DNA of 64,000 nucleotides from Amoeboaphelidium protococcarum (lineage: Eukaryota > Aphelidiomycota > Aphelidea). The translations under genes were made by a program, and so were the position numbers. Shown here in pieces: positions 1-12,310 of this stretch (positions are counted from its first letter, which is position 1; every line of letters begins with the position of its first letter). The stretch lies in assembly GCA_023515745.1 (NCBI GenBank), contig JALECJ010000255.1, positions 692,001 to 756,000 on the forward strand, written 5' to 3'. The notes under the pieces were generated by a model that was not told the DNA's origin, made no database searches, and saw nothing but the letters and a program-made list of their open reading frames with translations.

Positions 1-1507
1 CAAAGTCAATAATGCGGACGCGTCCACTACTGTCAATAGTCATATTCGGCAATCGAACATCTCCATGCCGATAACCCAGAGAATTTATTTTATCAAGGGC
101 CTCTTAAACATCAGCTTTACGCTCACTGTACTGCTCAGTAGTCATAGTTTATCCGACATTTTCCAACACGATAACCAGCAGCATACCACACAAAGTACCG
201 TAGGCGAAAAACTTTGGAATCACTGTGCCCTACAATGACTCTAGAGCCTTGTACACTTCAACCTCATTATTGAACTTTTGCAATGCATTTGGCTTCTTTG
301 ACAGATCCACAGTCTTGAAAATGACTCCTTATTAATCTGCAAAATTTCCTGAAGCAACTGCCCCATATCTGCCGCGATAAATTACGTTTGTCCAATGGCA
401 GTAAGCATCTAGAGCGACTGACTTGTAACTGATCACACGAGCTTTTCTAATAAGAGCCGGACTAACAACGGTGCTGCTATGAGGGGATGCATACATCCAA
501 TCATTGGCAGAGCTTTCAATCAGAGACAGCAAGTACATCCATGCACTTACTAATGTATACGGCTATCTCTGAGAACATTTGATGACCGGTGAACACTCCA
601 ACACTGACCGCCCCTCCTGATCAGGATCTTCAACTTTGCGGAAAAACACCGTCTCGTTGAACGTGGTAAGTACACCATAGCGGTGGCGGTTTAAAGTCAT
701 GTAGACGTACACCTACTCAACCGCTCTGATGATCTTACCTTTGTGGACTTTATCAGCCGCGTCGGTGCTCATTTACTTCTTAGTCTCAAAGTCGACGTAT
801 TGTTAATTGTAGCTCAGAATCAGATCAACAAGACTATCAATCGCCCAAGGAGTCTTTATTTCTACCGTTAGTTTAGATAGTGTCTTGTCTACATCAGTTA
901 ACCAAATTCTATCAGGATCCCCTAATACTGAGCTGCCCGTAATAGGTGCAAAGCCGCAGTTACTACCAAAATACGCGTAATCATTATGCTACGATAGTGA
1001 CCGACAGCACACAGATAGTACTGTAAATAACGTACTTTCACACAAGGCTTATACTTAAGATTCATCACGGACAGAGCTCTACATTTATAATGATATATTC
1101 ATATCAAACTCGTAATCAGGTACCTGAGCCATAAAATCTACAACCCCTTTATCAAAGTCGGCCCAGGCGCGTAAATCAAGCTGCGTGATATCAGGATACT
1201 TTTTGCTAACACTTGTTGTAGTTTATTGGCTACTTCTTTAAACCCCAACACGACATTACTTAAGCGTAACATTGACACCATCATAAACAGTCTGCAGCAT
1301 CTTAATATTTGACTCGACGAGATACTGAAAAATATCATGCCCATGCAAATTATCTTTCTGTATCAGCTATTCCCTAGTTAAAATCAACCACTCTTAATAA
1401 GCCAGCAACTGCTTTTCTTCAAGCTCATTGATCAACTGTTCTGGTTTAGGCTGCAGAGAGTTCAGATAATTTAAAAGGCCAATAATCTTTTTATTTATAT
1501 TAGACAT
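1..1507 (-). CDS. Crinkler-type PD-(D/E)XK nuclease-like and protein kinase fusion (3' end missing)
   Basis: The first 502 residues of a fused protein; the C-terminus lies beyond position 1. Residues about 190-220 carry a PD-(D/E)XK-like core, with GDPD followed by the strand VEIKTPW. Next comes a conserved stretch, VYVYMTLNRHRYGVLTTF, seen in fungal restriction-endonuclease-like (REase) domains. Residues 375-502 are a protein kinase: glycine loop YRGRYGAV, Lys in VIFKTV, Glu in NNEVEVYKAL, catalytic loop YRHGDVRLPN and IIDF at the edge. The same nuclease-kinase order is known in Crinkler-RHS type proteins of fungi and oomycetes, which act in the host nucleus or in conflicts between genomes. 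No signal peptide is visible after MSNINKK. The frame uses many UAR codons as Gln. The domain calls are firm; a role as effector or selfish-element toxin is inference. Confidence 0.75.
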
Positions 1508-2484
1508 TGCTTATACGATGAAAGCTTTAAGCATGAGAGATAGGAGAAAATCAATCGTGATTTGATTTGAGAGATCAAAATCGAAAGTTGATTCAAGTTT
1601 GTCCAATCAGTGAAGTGAAGTAAGTCACGCGTAATAATCGTGACTGTACGATTTAGCTGTCATGACTAAAGATAGATTATCGTAAGAAAAACATTGCATG
1701 TACAAAAGCAGATGAATATTGATAATGCCATATGGCGGGTCACAACTTAGCAACAAGATGAAGGCAATAAGACGTAGAAATGCTACAGTACAATATTTCT
1801 TCTGCATTTGAGGGGTGAAACGAAAAGCTCGTGTTTTAAAGGGTCGCATTGCTAGCGCGAAAGTCTCAGCACAGTTCCAGATGAAATACTTCAAAATACG
1901 CTCATCTTTCTCGTATTCTGATTGATAGGTAGAGCTTAAAAGGAAATGGCATTTGATTGCTCTCCTTTGTTACCTACGCTATCAATATTGTAACATTCAA
2001 AATCCCTAAAGTAAAGGATCCGTCAATTTTGACACCTCTGACACGCTTTAGTCTTGTAAACCGCGGGAACAGAAAAATCATTCAACATGTGATAATAGAA
2101 CTCTCTCAAGTTATTACTTTGCTTTGTCACTTCATAGTCAAAATGGAGACATGGAGGAGGTGCCACATAAATATTTTAACAGAGTCAGTCCATCAGGCCT
2201 GTTAAATGAGCGAGTTCCTAATGATAGAAACAGCTTTGAATAATTTGTGTTGACAAGGACATTTAAATTGATCAAGTGAAGTAATAAGATCGGTCTTATA
2301 TAACAAGTGAAGGTCACCGACAGAATGTCAAGAGATACACTACCTACTAAACGAACGGTAACAAAGGTTCATATCTTTAGGCATATTTCTGTGCCTAATG
2401 TTGGTGGAGATCGACGCGAGATAACAGCATAAACATAATACGTAATCCAATTTAATCAACAATCATAACTTACAGCAGAAGCTG
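1508..2484. other. 977-bp stretch without an assignable gene
   Basis: Several frames are open when only UGA stops, including a minus-strand frame ending at 1625 that encodes a hydrophobic stretch near residues 50-70, and a plus-strand frame ending at about 2252. None shows a domain, a convincing ATG or splice sites that join it to a neighbour. It may hold exons of a small intron-containing gene or the decayed remains of one. Confidence 0.4.
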
Positions 2485-2841
2485 TCAATATTTACCAGCG
2501 TTATTATTTACTTGCGAAGTTAAATCAGCGACCGTGGCCTACAGTTAGTCACGCTTTGTAATCATCTCATTCAGATAGTCCACGGTCTTTTATAGTATCA
2601 CAGCCTCACTTTTATTCTACTTATTACTTTTATCTTGTAGCGATGGCACTAGCTACTACAACTCCTTAAATCTATCCCGCAATAGCTATCGCCGCTTTTA
2701 TTCTGATTACATGTGAGGCTTCTTTGATTATTCAGTGCTCACACTCTCCATCGATCCTCCATCTTCGTCTTCATTTCGTTCATTACTAGCAGCATCTGCT
2801 AATAAATTTTAGATTCTATCATCAATTTACTCTTCAGACAT
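2485..2841 (-). CDS. Small bHLH transcription factor
   Basis: A 118-aa protein of acidic N-terminus, bHLH domain and short coiled coil. The basic region, about residues 42-52, reads KPHMQSEQKRR, with the Glu-Lys-Arg-Arg pattern of E-box binders. Helix 1 is RFKELQQLVPSLQ, a short loop follows, and helix 2 is KSEAVILQKTVDYLNEMI. The closest layouts are fungal Ino4 and animal Max/Mlx type factors, which work as dimers on CANNTG sites. About ten Gln are encoded by TAA or TAG, so the domain appears only with the altered code. The start is the first ATG in frame; the stop is TGA at 2485-2487. DNA binding follows from the family; partners and targets are unknown. Confidence 0.8.
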
Positions 2842-3042
2842 ACTAAAGAATTTTATATTCAAAGCAGTCACTCTAGTTTAGATCGCGTCGCAATTTAGCG
2901 TGTTCAACTTTCAAAGTGAACGGAAGATCAAGATTAATGAGGAAGCTCGTAGACAAACTCCTGAAAATATAAAACGTCAAAAAGTTTTACAAACACTGCT
3001 ATTCAATTATTAATATTAAGAGCTAAACAAATCAACCAAAAA

Positions 3043-4449
3043 TCAATCCAAATCTGCCGAAAGTGCACTATCTTTGTGAAGTCTCTTCTGATTACGAGCT
3101 GCAAGTTGATCTCTGCTCTTTTGTCTCTTGTCAATCTTCCTCTCATCATTAGCGAGTTTCTTCATTTGACGCACAGCCTTCTTGCTTTGTTGTTGAACAG
3201 GTTCTAGAGCGGACTCTTGCTGGCTCTGTGCCACATAACTTGTTCTCCCATTATGTACAGAGTCATACAGGATAGTGTGCAAGTTATCGTCGGAATTCTG
3301 GATTAGAGTGTCGTAAAAATCGCCTAACGCAAGTCGAAGGAACTCAACCTTGCGCTTCACCTAATGTCTACTGTCTTGTCCACTTTAACTGACTGCAGAC
3401 TCATCTCCATCACTTTGATACGCATCAGCATGTAATAGTTCGCCATCCAAAGCATTGGAATACTCGCGAAACAACTTCTTCTACTCCTTCCTCTCTTTTT
3501 TATGAATCTTCTTTACACTTTTAAACTAACCAGCTTGGTCTTGCATTCCAGAGCTAAGGTTCTACAACTGAGAACTAAACTGATTTTCATAACGAGCCAG
3601 CAATTAATCTACATCCTCAAATGAATTGTCACTGAAATACGATTTTGTTTCTAATAGAATAAGGTAATTCTCAGCTGCTCTAGATTTAACATCTAGTTTA
3701 TCGGAGCCCAAACAATCAAGATAATAATCCAACACCTACTCAAGCGAGTCAATTCTGATAGAACCTGCTTGTGGCGAGCGAGGTGCAGATTCGCTCATCT
3801 TTTGCCAATAATCTGCAATTAAATGGGGAAGCGCCGCCAATATGTATCCTTCACACAAAAGAGCGGAAGCTTAATACTAAGCAGAGTTCACACCTAGATC
3901 CAATAATCTGCCGTAAAGTTCTTCAACATCTAGCAAATCATTTTTACACACCACAGCTGCAACAACTATACTGGTTAAAGCATAAATCACATTAACATCC
4001 AGATTACTATCCTTGATGCCAGGTGATGGTTAAAAGTGCTTCTATAATGCCTTGACACTATCTTTCACCACTTCACTAGAGTCTGTGACATCATTATCGT
4101 ATAATAGGAACTACGATCGACCAAGCATCTTACAAGCAAGAGTAATTTCGTTACTATCTTGACTATTTTTGACAATTCTGATCAAGGAATGCCATAAATC
4201 GCTGCACTATGTCCCATCTATGGCACCATCAGAGTAAATCGAAGGTAGGTGTTTAATTATCGATTTCAAAGCCTCAACTCTGATTTAAGTTCGCTTCTCT
4301 CCAAGTAGCTAAATACTATCTTTCAAATCAAATCCACTAGTCTACTCGTCACCAGATTCATATGCAGCTTCACTGGTCACGGCATCGCCATCAACATCCA
4401 TCTGGTCTCTGACGCTACTCTTCTCTGGCTTATTACTCTTGCGAGGCAT
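3043..4449 (-). CDS. IFRD (interferon-related developmental regulator) family protein
   Basis: A 468-aa helical-repeat protein. After an acidic, Ser-rich start (MPRKSNKPEK) comes the family signature near residue 55, LLGEKRTQIRVEALKSI, followed by ARM/HEAT-like helices. The C-terminal part has KRKVEFLRLALGDFYDTL, then a long basic tail rich in Lys, Arg and Gln. IFRD1/IFRD2 homologues regulate transcription or bind ribosomes; the tail would suit RNA or ribosome binding (inference). The length fits the family (about 430-480 aa). Many Gln are UAR codons. The ATG at 4447-4449 is the first of the open frame; TGA stops at 3043. Confidence 0.7.
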
Positions 4450-4736
4450 TTCTCTGGATATTTTTTCAGATTATATTTCAATTCCAGCTTTAAGATATAG
4501 AGTTAAATTCGCTATGGGTATGTTTAGCTGGAGGAGAAACTAAAATTATAACAATATTCGAATACAGCGTTGTTCGAATGATGATAGTTCGCACGGTGAT
4601 GAATGCTGAGTCGCTGCGATCAAGAGAAACTAAACTGAAACAATAATCGCCGATGAGTCAGTCACACTCTGCGACAAAGAATGGATGGCTTATTTGAAAA
4701 AAGTTTATATTGAAATATTCGAGCGTATTACGATAT

Positions 4737-6446
4737 TCAAATATTCAAAGATCGTATAATCACAGAGAATAAATCCTTAGGTAAGTAGTACTGAAGGATA
4801 AGAAGTTTGAGTTTGCATTGCTTGTTCAGGTCTTTCTATTCCACCTCCAATTCTTCGATTTCTAGTTATACATTTCCCATGATTTCATCAAGCTCAACTT
4901 ACTCTGTTTTGATTAACTTTTATAGACTTTAAATCTGCTTTTCCTGATCCTTAATTTAATCTAATATCGACGCGTAAGTCCGCTTCATCTAATGACCGTT
5001 CGCGAGTAACTGCTCTAAATCCAACACAGCTTGCTCTTCTTCTCTTTTAGCAGCCTAAACGTTAGCCTTTTCTTTCAGCAATTCATCGTCTAGCCTGCGT
5101 GATTCTTCAACTAAATTTTTACCTCCAACTACAATCTTAGACTAAAGATTCTGCAGCTCCCGTTCCATTGACAGACGCTAAGTTCGCTCTTTAGTCAATA
5201 TATCTCTTTTCTATTCTACAGCCTAAATTAATCTCTACTTTTCAATCTCGTTCATGCTGATATCTGATTAGATTTCTCGCAATTATTCATTTAACTGATC
5301 CAACTGAGATTGCTCCAGTGCGCTAAGCTCCGCTTCATTGGAACTATCCATATCCGATTAAATTTACTAAATTTGATTTTACACTTAAAGCACCATGGCA
5401 TTCTAAGGCTTATCATTCACCAATGGCTTATTCTTTATTTACTTCGCACGCCAAGCATATCTTAAAGTATTCAGCGTCTCGGATAGACTGCTCTAATCTG
5501 GGCTTATGGTGGCTATCATTAAAGTTTTCGAATTGCCGCCAAGCGCATCTTGAAGTAGTCGCGTAAGTTTACTATCTCTATATGGAATATGAGGAGCACC
5601 GGATACTATTGAGCTCATGACGTGTGCGAGAGCAGTGAGCGAAAGATTAATCTTGGTAGCTTCTGCAAATCTGATACCAGTGGATTAAGTCTTGGATTAG
5701 CGTTCACTACCAGCAAGATCAACCAGGCTGAGTTTTCCCACCTTCACATTAGCTACTCCACCATTCTACGATCGTTGGCATTATTCAACAAAAACTTGAA
5801 ATACAGCGTGCGATCGAGATGAGACATCATTCATGGCTGTAGCGCCTGTGGCTCTATTAGCTTGTCCTTTCTGCAGCAACGCCGTCAACTCATCATACGA
5901 TTGCACAACAACTTCAGAGAGACCAACTACAGATATAGCACCATCTCTATCCTTGAGCTCTAATTTATCTACATATGCACCATTTTACCTCTAATCAGAC
6001 AGTAAATCCCTCAGCTCTTCATTATAAATCTCGACAAACGATGCTCTGATTAGATACGTAACATTCCTGTCCTTTGACGACGAGATCGTTTCAAAGATTC
6101 TTCTGAAACATCGAGGCATTACTCCTAACGACCCCTCATGCTACAATTGGCCTTACATAGTGAACGTCTTGCCACTTCCCGTCTGACCATATGCAAAAAT
6201 AGTTCCATTGTATCCCTAGAGAACGCTATCTACAATGTCTGTGCACGATTTTAAAAAGATCTCTTTCTACTACGAAAATTGATCGTAGCATTGATCAAAT
6301 TAAAATCTCTTCTCATCAGATGTTGAAACAACAACATTGTCTTCAACTCTGATAGCAGAAGATTCAGAGTGTAAATCAATCCCCTTAGGCAGTGGTCTTA
6401 CACGAACAGCAACTTTAATACGCTCCCTAAAACTTTCTTTCGACAT
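4737..6446 (-). CDS. Kinesin-2 family motor protein
   Basis: A 569-aa kinesin with an N-terminal motor. Visible motifs: P-loop [10 protein letters not shown] (about residues 84-93), NDVSSRSH (switch I), DLAGSER (switch II, near 242) and [19 protein letters not shown]. The motor ends with [20 protein letters not shown], the kinesin-2 type neck junction. A coiled coil follows. The tail segment [19 protein letters not shown] resembles the LK.LII..FIP element near the end of KIF3 proteins. Kinesin-2 drives anterograde intraflagellar transport, so the gene implies a cilium or flagellum at some life stage. It is somewhat shorter than KIF3A (about 700 aa), mainly in the stalk. Gln after GKTFTM is encoded by TAA, as in KIF17-like motors. 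Confidence 0.88.
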
Positions 6447-6592
6447 CCTTACTGAGTGTTTTAATGTGTCAATGGAGGAAAAAGTGAATATAATATGCTG
6501 TTGTCACCATGACTACAAACTGAAAATATACTAAAACTAGAAAACCGGCTCATATTAAGCTCCGGAAAAGAGGAGACTTTATTACATTGATA

Positions 6593-6871
6593 TCACTTTG
6601 CCAACATCTGAGCACACTTGTTTAATAGAACACTGACTTCTTCGATGTCCTTGACCACAATTTGAATGTCATCAGACATCGTTTCAGACTTGGAGTTCAA
6701 CGCGTGCACGCGTTGTGCCAGATGAGTTCTGTGAGTTGCAAACAGAGCCTTGAACGCGCCCATCAACTGATCTTCAATAGATTACAACTACAGTAACTAC
6801 TGATTATGAAACTCTTTTATTTACTAGCCAAACTTGTGCTCAATTTCATTAGATGCATTGTTGCCATTCAT
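6593..6871 (-). CDS. Small coiled-coil protein, unknown
   Basis: A 92-aa ORF, complete from ATG to TGA, with a Gln-rich start (some UAR) and helical heptads from about residue 30 to the end: SIEDQLMGAFKALFATHRTH, then DIQIVVKDIEEVSVLLNKC. It lies tail-to-head between kinesin-2 and SUA5, about 110-150 bp from each. Size and shape suggest a subunit of a small helical complex (BLOC/BORC, kinetochore or Mediator), but no family signature can be named. There is no signal peptide or membrane segment. Confidence 0.5.
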
Positions 6872-6980
6872 TGTAATGTATGCAGGACCACTAAATTGTA
6901 ATAGAGATGTAAAGATAGAAGTTGATAAGGAGGAAGAAAGGGTGAAACAAAAAAGAGAAATCTAAAAGTTCATCAAAAGT

Positions 6981-8024
6981 TCACTAAGCCGACTTCTTTA
7001 AACGGTCCATAACAGCAGCTCCAAGACCACGACTGCTTACAATAGGAGCATAGATAATGTCACATCCCACTTCATCCAAATATCGCAAGGCGCGAAACAA
7101 ATGCTTTGCGTATATTACGTTGTCTTTATCTGACTATATATCATAAATGACATGCTTAGATCCATCTTTACAGTGTTCTCTGATTTCAAATTCAAGAGAG
7201 GACTCATTTAGTTATGTGAGACGTATTAAACCAATACAACGGCCGCAGCCATTTAATGGAAGCTCATTAAAATCAGAATATAATCGAACACTAGCAGATG
7301 GCGCGTAATGTTTGTACTTCATACCGGGCGTAGCGGGCTTATTAGTATCAATCAGTGAATGTCTAGACGCGTCAAAATATTCTGCATTCTCGTAACCAGG
7401 TACTTTACGCAAGTCTTCAAGCGAAAGACCTCCTGGTCGCAATACCAATGGAGTACCAGGGATTGTGAGTGCATCGACAACAGTACTTTCTAAACCGACA
7501 GAACACTCTTCATCTGCATCCTGTATAATCAATGAAATCAAACCATTAAGATCATTCATAACGTATGCACTACGCGTAGGAGACACCTTAGTCGAGAGGT
7601 TGGCTGATGGCGCAGAGAGCGGTTTACCAACTCGGCGGATAATTTCTCGCGCGATAGGATTAGCTGGACATCTTACACCGACAGTACCTTTGCCCGGGAT
7701 TCTGAGTATAACAGTGAGCGGTCCTGGCCAATATTTGGATATTAATTCCAAATACATCTGCGGTAAATTGCCATAAAATCTATACGCCATCTCAATATCA
7801 CAAACGTGCTCAATCAATGGATTATCGGAAGGTCGATTCTTTACTTTGTAAATCTTTTGCACAGCCTCAGGATTGGTTGAATCAGCAGCCAAACCGTACA
7901 CTGTCTCTGTGGGAATAGCCACCAGCTCTCCCGCTTTCAGTAATTCCACAGCCTCTTTAATATTCTTATCATCTTATATATCACCCACTGATACCGATGC
8001 TATACGCGTATTATATGAATTCAT
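6981..8024 (-). CDS. SUA5: Threonylcarbamoyl-AMP synthase (YrdC/SUA5)
   Basis: A 347-aa enzyme that makes threonylcarbamoyl-adenylate for the t6A37 tRNA modification from Thr, bicarbonate and ATP. The YrdC domain starts near residue 25: AIPTETVYGLAAD, KNRPSDNPL, WPGPLTVIL, VGVRCP, PSANLS and GLESTVVD are all present. A C-terminal Sua5 domain follows (about 245-347) and ends RGLGAAVMDRLKKSAQ, typical of the long archaeal/yeast form. ATG 8024 was chosen because the family-like part begins just after it; the frame stays open to an ATG at 8243, which would add 73 poorly conserved basic residues, possibly a targeting extension. The last codon is TAG (Gln), followed at once by TGA. It shares a short divergent promoter with the GH5 gene. 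Confidence 0.9.
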
Positions 8025-8296
8025 ATCGTATATCGAATATTCTATATCTTTTCGCCAGTAACGCCGAACAACAAAATGATGATCACAGGTCGGACGAAAG
8101 GTCGAGAGAAGTTGTCTGAGCGAGCACGGTGATCTCCACAGAACTTCACAGGTCGTTTCTCGCGTCAATCTCTCTCTCTTTTCGTCCTGTTCGTTTTGAC
8201 AGGCATCTGCTTTCCTCACTCTCACTTGTGTATTTGCTTTCATTAGTATCTATTTAGTGGCGGCTGTCTCTTGGGAAGCCCATCTATATTCTTATT

Positions 8297-9943
8297 ATGA
8301 TATTCGCTTTGCATTCTGTTTTGTTAAGCTTGGCTGTATTTGTAAGCTTACTATCTTTGGGATATGGTAAACTGGTTACCGAGGATCAGCTGCCATTGAG
8401 AACTAGCGGTAGATGGATAGTGGACAGTTACGGTAAGCGGGTGAAATTGGGCTGTATCAACTGGCATGGTGCTCATATGAATACTTTTGCTCCGTCTGGA
8501 TTGCATTTCAAGTCTAGCAAGTACATCGCTTAGAAGATTCGCTCTCTTGGCTTCAACTGTGTGAGATTAAATTGGTCCCTGGAACTGGTTCTCCGCAATC
8601 CAGTTGTGAATAGAGATGCGATCAAGGCAATGTTAGAGAGTGGAAGATTGGATCCATCAGTGCAAGATCATCACGCCTTGTCTATAATCGACGCTGTTAT
8701 TGAGGATCTGGCCAGTGAATAGGTGATGGTTATTCTAGATAATCATGTTAGTGATCCCACTTGGTGTTGTGATCCCCGCGATGCCAATGGTTTATGGTTT
8801 AATGAGAGGTATTCTGCTGAAGATTTTGAACGTGCCTGGGTTCTGATGGCTCAGAGATATGCTCACGAGAAGTATGTGATAGGCACTGATCTTCGTAATG
8901 AAATCAGACCAGATATCCAGTTTAATGTGAAGCCATTCTAGATACCTAAAGTTGTTGTCAAGTTGCCTGGTTGGAATAGCGGTGACATTCGCGTACCTTT
9001 GAAGAGTTATGCACCAGAAATATACAATTATGATCATCCCGATCTGACTGATATTAAGAATAGAGCCTTGTTATTTGTGTTCAAACAAGTTATCGCAGTG
9101 ACGCAGGTTGAAGTTTACGACTGGCGCACTGCAGCCACGCGTGTTGGTAATTCTATCATGAAAGTGAACAAGAATGTAATGATCATTGTCCAGGGATTGT
9201 TTGATATCAATTCATATCTTCCCAATGCTGTGCAGTTGATTTTGTACTACCTCAAAATTGATCCTGATTTGCATCGTCTGGTTGGCAAGTACTTTGATAT
9301 TCCACTATCTGTGACTGAGCATGAATAGATTCACAATCTGACTGGTATCAGAAATCATCCTATCGAGTTTGGCCCATCGCGTTATAACATCAATATGGAG
9401 AATCGCCTCGTTTACTCTGCTCATGTTTATCCATTTTTCTATCAAGGTAGCAGGTACAGTTGGAATGGAACTGATCCTTCTTATCAGTCTTACGCGTAGA
9501 CTTTAGATACTTTTTGGGGATACATATTCAAGGATGGCATTGCACCACTCTGGGTAGGTGAGACTGGCAACTTCGGATCTGCTCGTGGACTTGAGCCGTC
9601 GTGGTTGAATTACAACTTGAGATACTTGAGGGAGAATGATTTGGATTTTGCCTACTGGCCACTGGCTGATGCTCGACCTATAATCGATTCTGATGGCAAG
9701 TTCAGTGCTGGTGGAGATGAATACGCTCTACTTAATCGTGATTTTAGCGATCTTCAGTACCGGCCAATGTATGAAAGTTTTAAAGACTTGTTTGAGCCAA
9801 CTCAGTCTGAAGATTTGGTGGAATCATCGAGAAGTAATGGTAGTAGTTCGGGGTTTACATGGTTGTGGGATTTTGCCTCTGAATAGCTTCAGCAGGTATA
9901 CAATGCATTGGCTGAATAATCGAATGAATTTGTCCTCTTTTGA
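8297..9943 (+). CDS. Secreted glycoside hydrolase family 5 (endoglucanase-like)
   Basis: A 548-aa secreted GH5 enzyme, likely acting on beta-1,4-glucan (cellulose) or a related polymer. Residues 1-24 are a signal peptide (hydrophobic run LSLAVFVSLLSLGYG). The TIM barrel shows KLGCINWHG, LGFNCVRLNWS, the VMVILDNHVSD strand, acid/base Glu202 in LRNEIRP, the AHVYP strand and nucleophile Glu422 in PLWVGETGNFG. All GH5 catalytic positions that can be read are present. Several Gln are TAG or TAA, for example after DLASE and in SYAQTLD, so the gene is adapted to the local code. There are no introns. The substrate cannot be fixed from sequence alone; mannan or exo-glucan activity is possible. The C-terminal 60 residues are Ser/Gly-rich. 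Confidence 0.9.
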
Positions 9944-10106
9944 CACACTGTAGTAATAAGCATTTGAATAAATAAATATCAGGCAGGTAAACATCATTTA
10001 TTTAAACCACAATAACAATAACAGCAACTACAAAACTTATCTGACATATATCGTACAATTCTCTTCTCTAAACATTAACAGCAATTAAATGTCCTCCATG
10101 AGCATT

Positions 10107-11753
10107 TCATAAAATCTCGACAACATTAGTCTTGGAATCGATGAAAGGATTCTCATCAATAATGATTTCGGATTACTTTGTTCGCTTTGGAGACACTTAA
10201 GTACCGGCTTTGAGAGAGGCTGGATGGTCCAGAGATGCAGCAGATGGAGACAGAGGAGTTTTCAATGTCATTTTCTTCACTTTCGTTGATACTGAAAGCT
10301 CATCATCAACTTTAATAGACTTTTTCTCTACTGCACCAGCTGATTACGATTCCAGTGACTTATTCTTAGTAGTTTTGTTATTGTTATTATTCTTCTTGTT
10401 GTTCTTGGGCAAAATAGTGGATGTATGCTTCTTCTTTCTTGCTTACATTGCGTGATCCAGCTCATTAACGATGGACCAGATATGAGAGCAAATACTGTCA
10501 GCTTCACCAAGCCAGGTGACATCGAACAGATCCTTCCACTCTGCACCAATCGGTGTTTTATTTATCAACACTGTTCTGATAGGGCGTTTGGGAGGATTAA
10601 TAGAAGCACGGCGATTTTTAGTACTTGCATTCAACTTGGCTCTATTCACACCTGAACCATTATGGTGATGTTAATCATCATCATCATCTGCAACATCATC
10701 CAGCGACTTAACTTATCGAGCAAAATCCTTAACCAAGGTCTTGATACCAGCCACTTTGAGGGTAGTGCCCATGACAAGCAGTAGATCTGGCTTCTTCTTC
10801 AGGTCAGACTCCCAACACTATCCAATGGTATCACAGGCAGAATGATGTTCATTGTACAGAATAATATCAGGCCTCAGAATACCAATAGGAAGAGATCTCT
10901 TACTCGCACGTTCTCTCTATTATGAACTACTTAAACAGCGAGGACAAGCAGGCGGTTCACCTCCAGAGAATATGCGTGAATGAACATCATTAAACTCTTC
11001 CCGATGCTTACAGACGGTACATGAGACATACTGCAGTGTTCCATGAAGCATAACAACATCAGACTTTTTATCTTCCAAGTCACAGGTCATAGATAGCCGC
11101 TCCTCCATGCAATCAATATTCTGAGTATAACAACGCAACAGCTTGCCTTTATCTTTAACATTTTTCAGAAATTGGTGCACTTCAGTAGGCGATGCTTTAT
11201 CCACCATCTGCTTCAATTCTGCCATGAAAGAGTAGAAAACCTTGGTGCTAGCTTCATCTTTAAACAAATGGGCATCGAATATGTCCTTACCTTTCACCAC
11301 GGCGTCCGGGTACTTTTACTTCACCATATTGTACAAGCCATTCATTGAGCGAAAGTCTGGAATTCCACCACTAACACTGATACCAGCTCCGGTGACAATC
11401 ACGATTCGCTTAGCCTTGTGCACAGCATGAACAACTTCATCCGCAATATTACGGTGTGGATGCAGAGTAGTTGTATCAACCACATTGTCATGCAGTATCA
11501 TGCCCTTCTACAATGGTATTTTCGCTTTCAATCGAGAGATATCTTGATCGCTTTGGTCTTCAAATGAACTAGAAGAGGAGGATTATGACAATGTGACTGA
11601 TGACGATGTCGTTGTAGACGACACTGCAGAGTACATTTACGATTTCTTCAACAAATGACCACCATCAACAGATAGAATATCAACCACACTCTATTTCACA
11701 AAAGTCTAAGTCTTCTTTACAGATACAGATTATTGTTTCTTTTTATTCTACAT
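10107..11753 (-). CDS. Sir2-family NAD-dependent protein deacetylase, Hst3/Hst4-like
   Basis: A 548-aa sirtuin. Motifs in order: VIVTGAGISVSGGIPDFRS (about residue 117), YTQNIDCME, MLHGTLQ, a zinc site CTVCK ... CPRC, LRPDIILYNE, LLLVMGTTLK and INKTPIG near the end of the domain. The layout and the long basic, Ser/Lys-rich C-terminal tail fit fungal Hst3/Hst4, which deacetylate histone H3K56; that specificity is inferred. The start is uncertain: ATGs lie in frame at 11636, 11753 and 11831, all upstream of the conserved domain. A His/Asp-rich insertion (DDDDDQHHH) lies between the core and the INKTPIG motif. The acceptor histidine corresponds to LHG. Confidence 0.85.
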
Positions 11754-11831
11754 TTTAATTTACGCAATTTCATCATTATTCTCCTTCTCACGGATGATAG
11801 TGGTCTGCTCCTTTTATCGACGACTTATCAT

Positions 11832-12310
11832 ACTGTTGTTGTACTTTACAAACACTCAATCCACCACACAAATTTTAGAATTTTTTATCACTGAGCAGTA
11901 CACCACACAGAAATAATGCAGATGTAAAGACAGACGATAAATATATGGAGTATGAGCAGTATAGTGGAATAGAGCAGTAATGAGTTTGTTGTTTGGCGAA
12001 TGAATAAAGACGCCGAACACTTTCACCAGAAACAGAAATTCCCGTTTCACTTTTCTCTTTTGGATGAATGAAGAGAGAGAGAGAGACGCGAAACATCAAA
12101 AGTCCGCAATGATTGAAGAGAGTCATTGCAACTGAACAATGATTACCTGTGCACTTAAAATTCGTTTTTTTATTCCATTTAAGCTGTGAGAAAAGGTCAA
12201 AGCCGGATGTGTTATAGTATCATCGCGAGTAAATAAAAATACAACAGAGCAATGTGAATGATACGAAAGGAAATGATGAGACAATATCAAATATAAAAAA
12301 GCTCTCTTCT
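11832..12310. other. Intergenic region between sirtuin and ArfGAP genes
   Basis: No gene recognised. It holds the promoter side of the sirtuin gene. There are pyrimidine/purine-rich runs (gagagagagaga near 12070) and a CGTTTC element at 12043-12048 of the kind seen upstream of several genes here. Minus-strand open frames are short and hydrophobic, without domains. Confidence 0.5.

Noticed and set aside
1625-1894. Minus-strand hydrophobic frame as a gene
   Set aside because: No ATG near its start, no domain, and no supported splice partner; left as unresolved.
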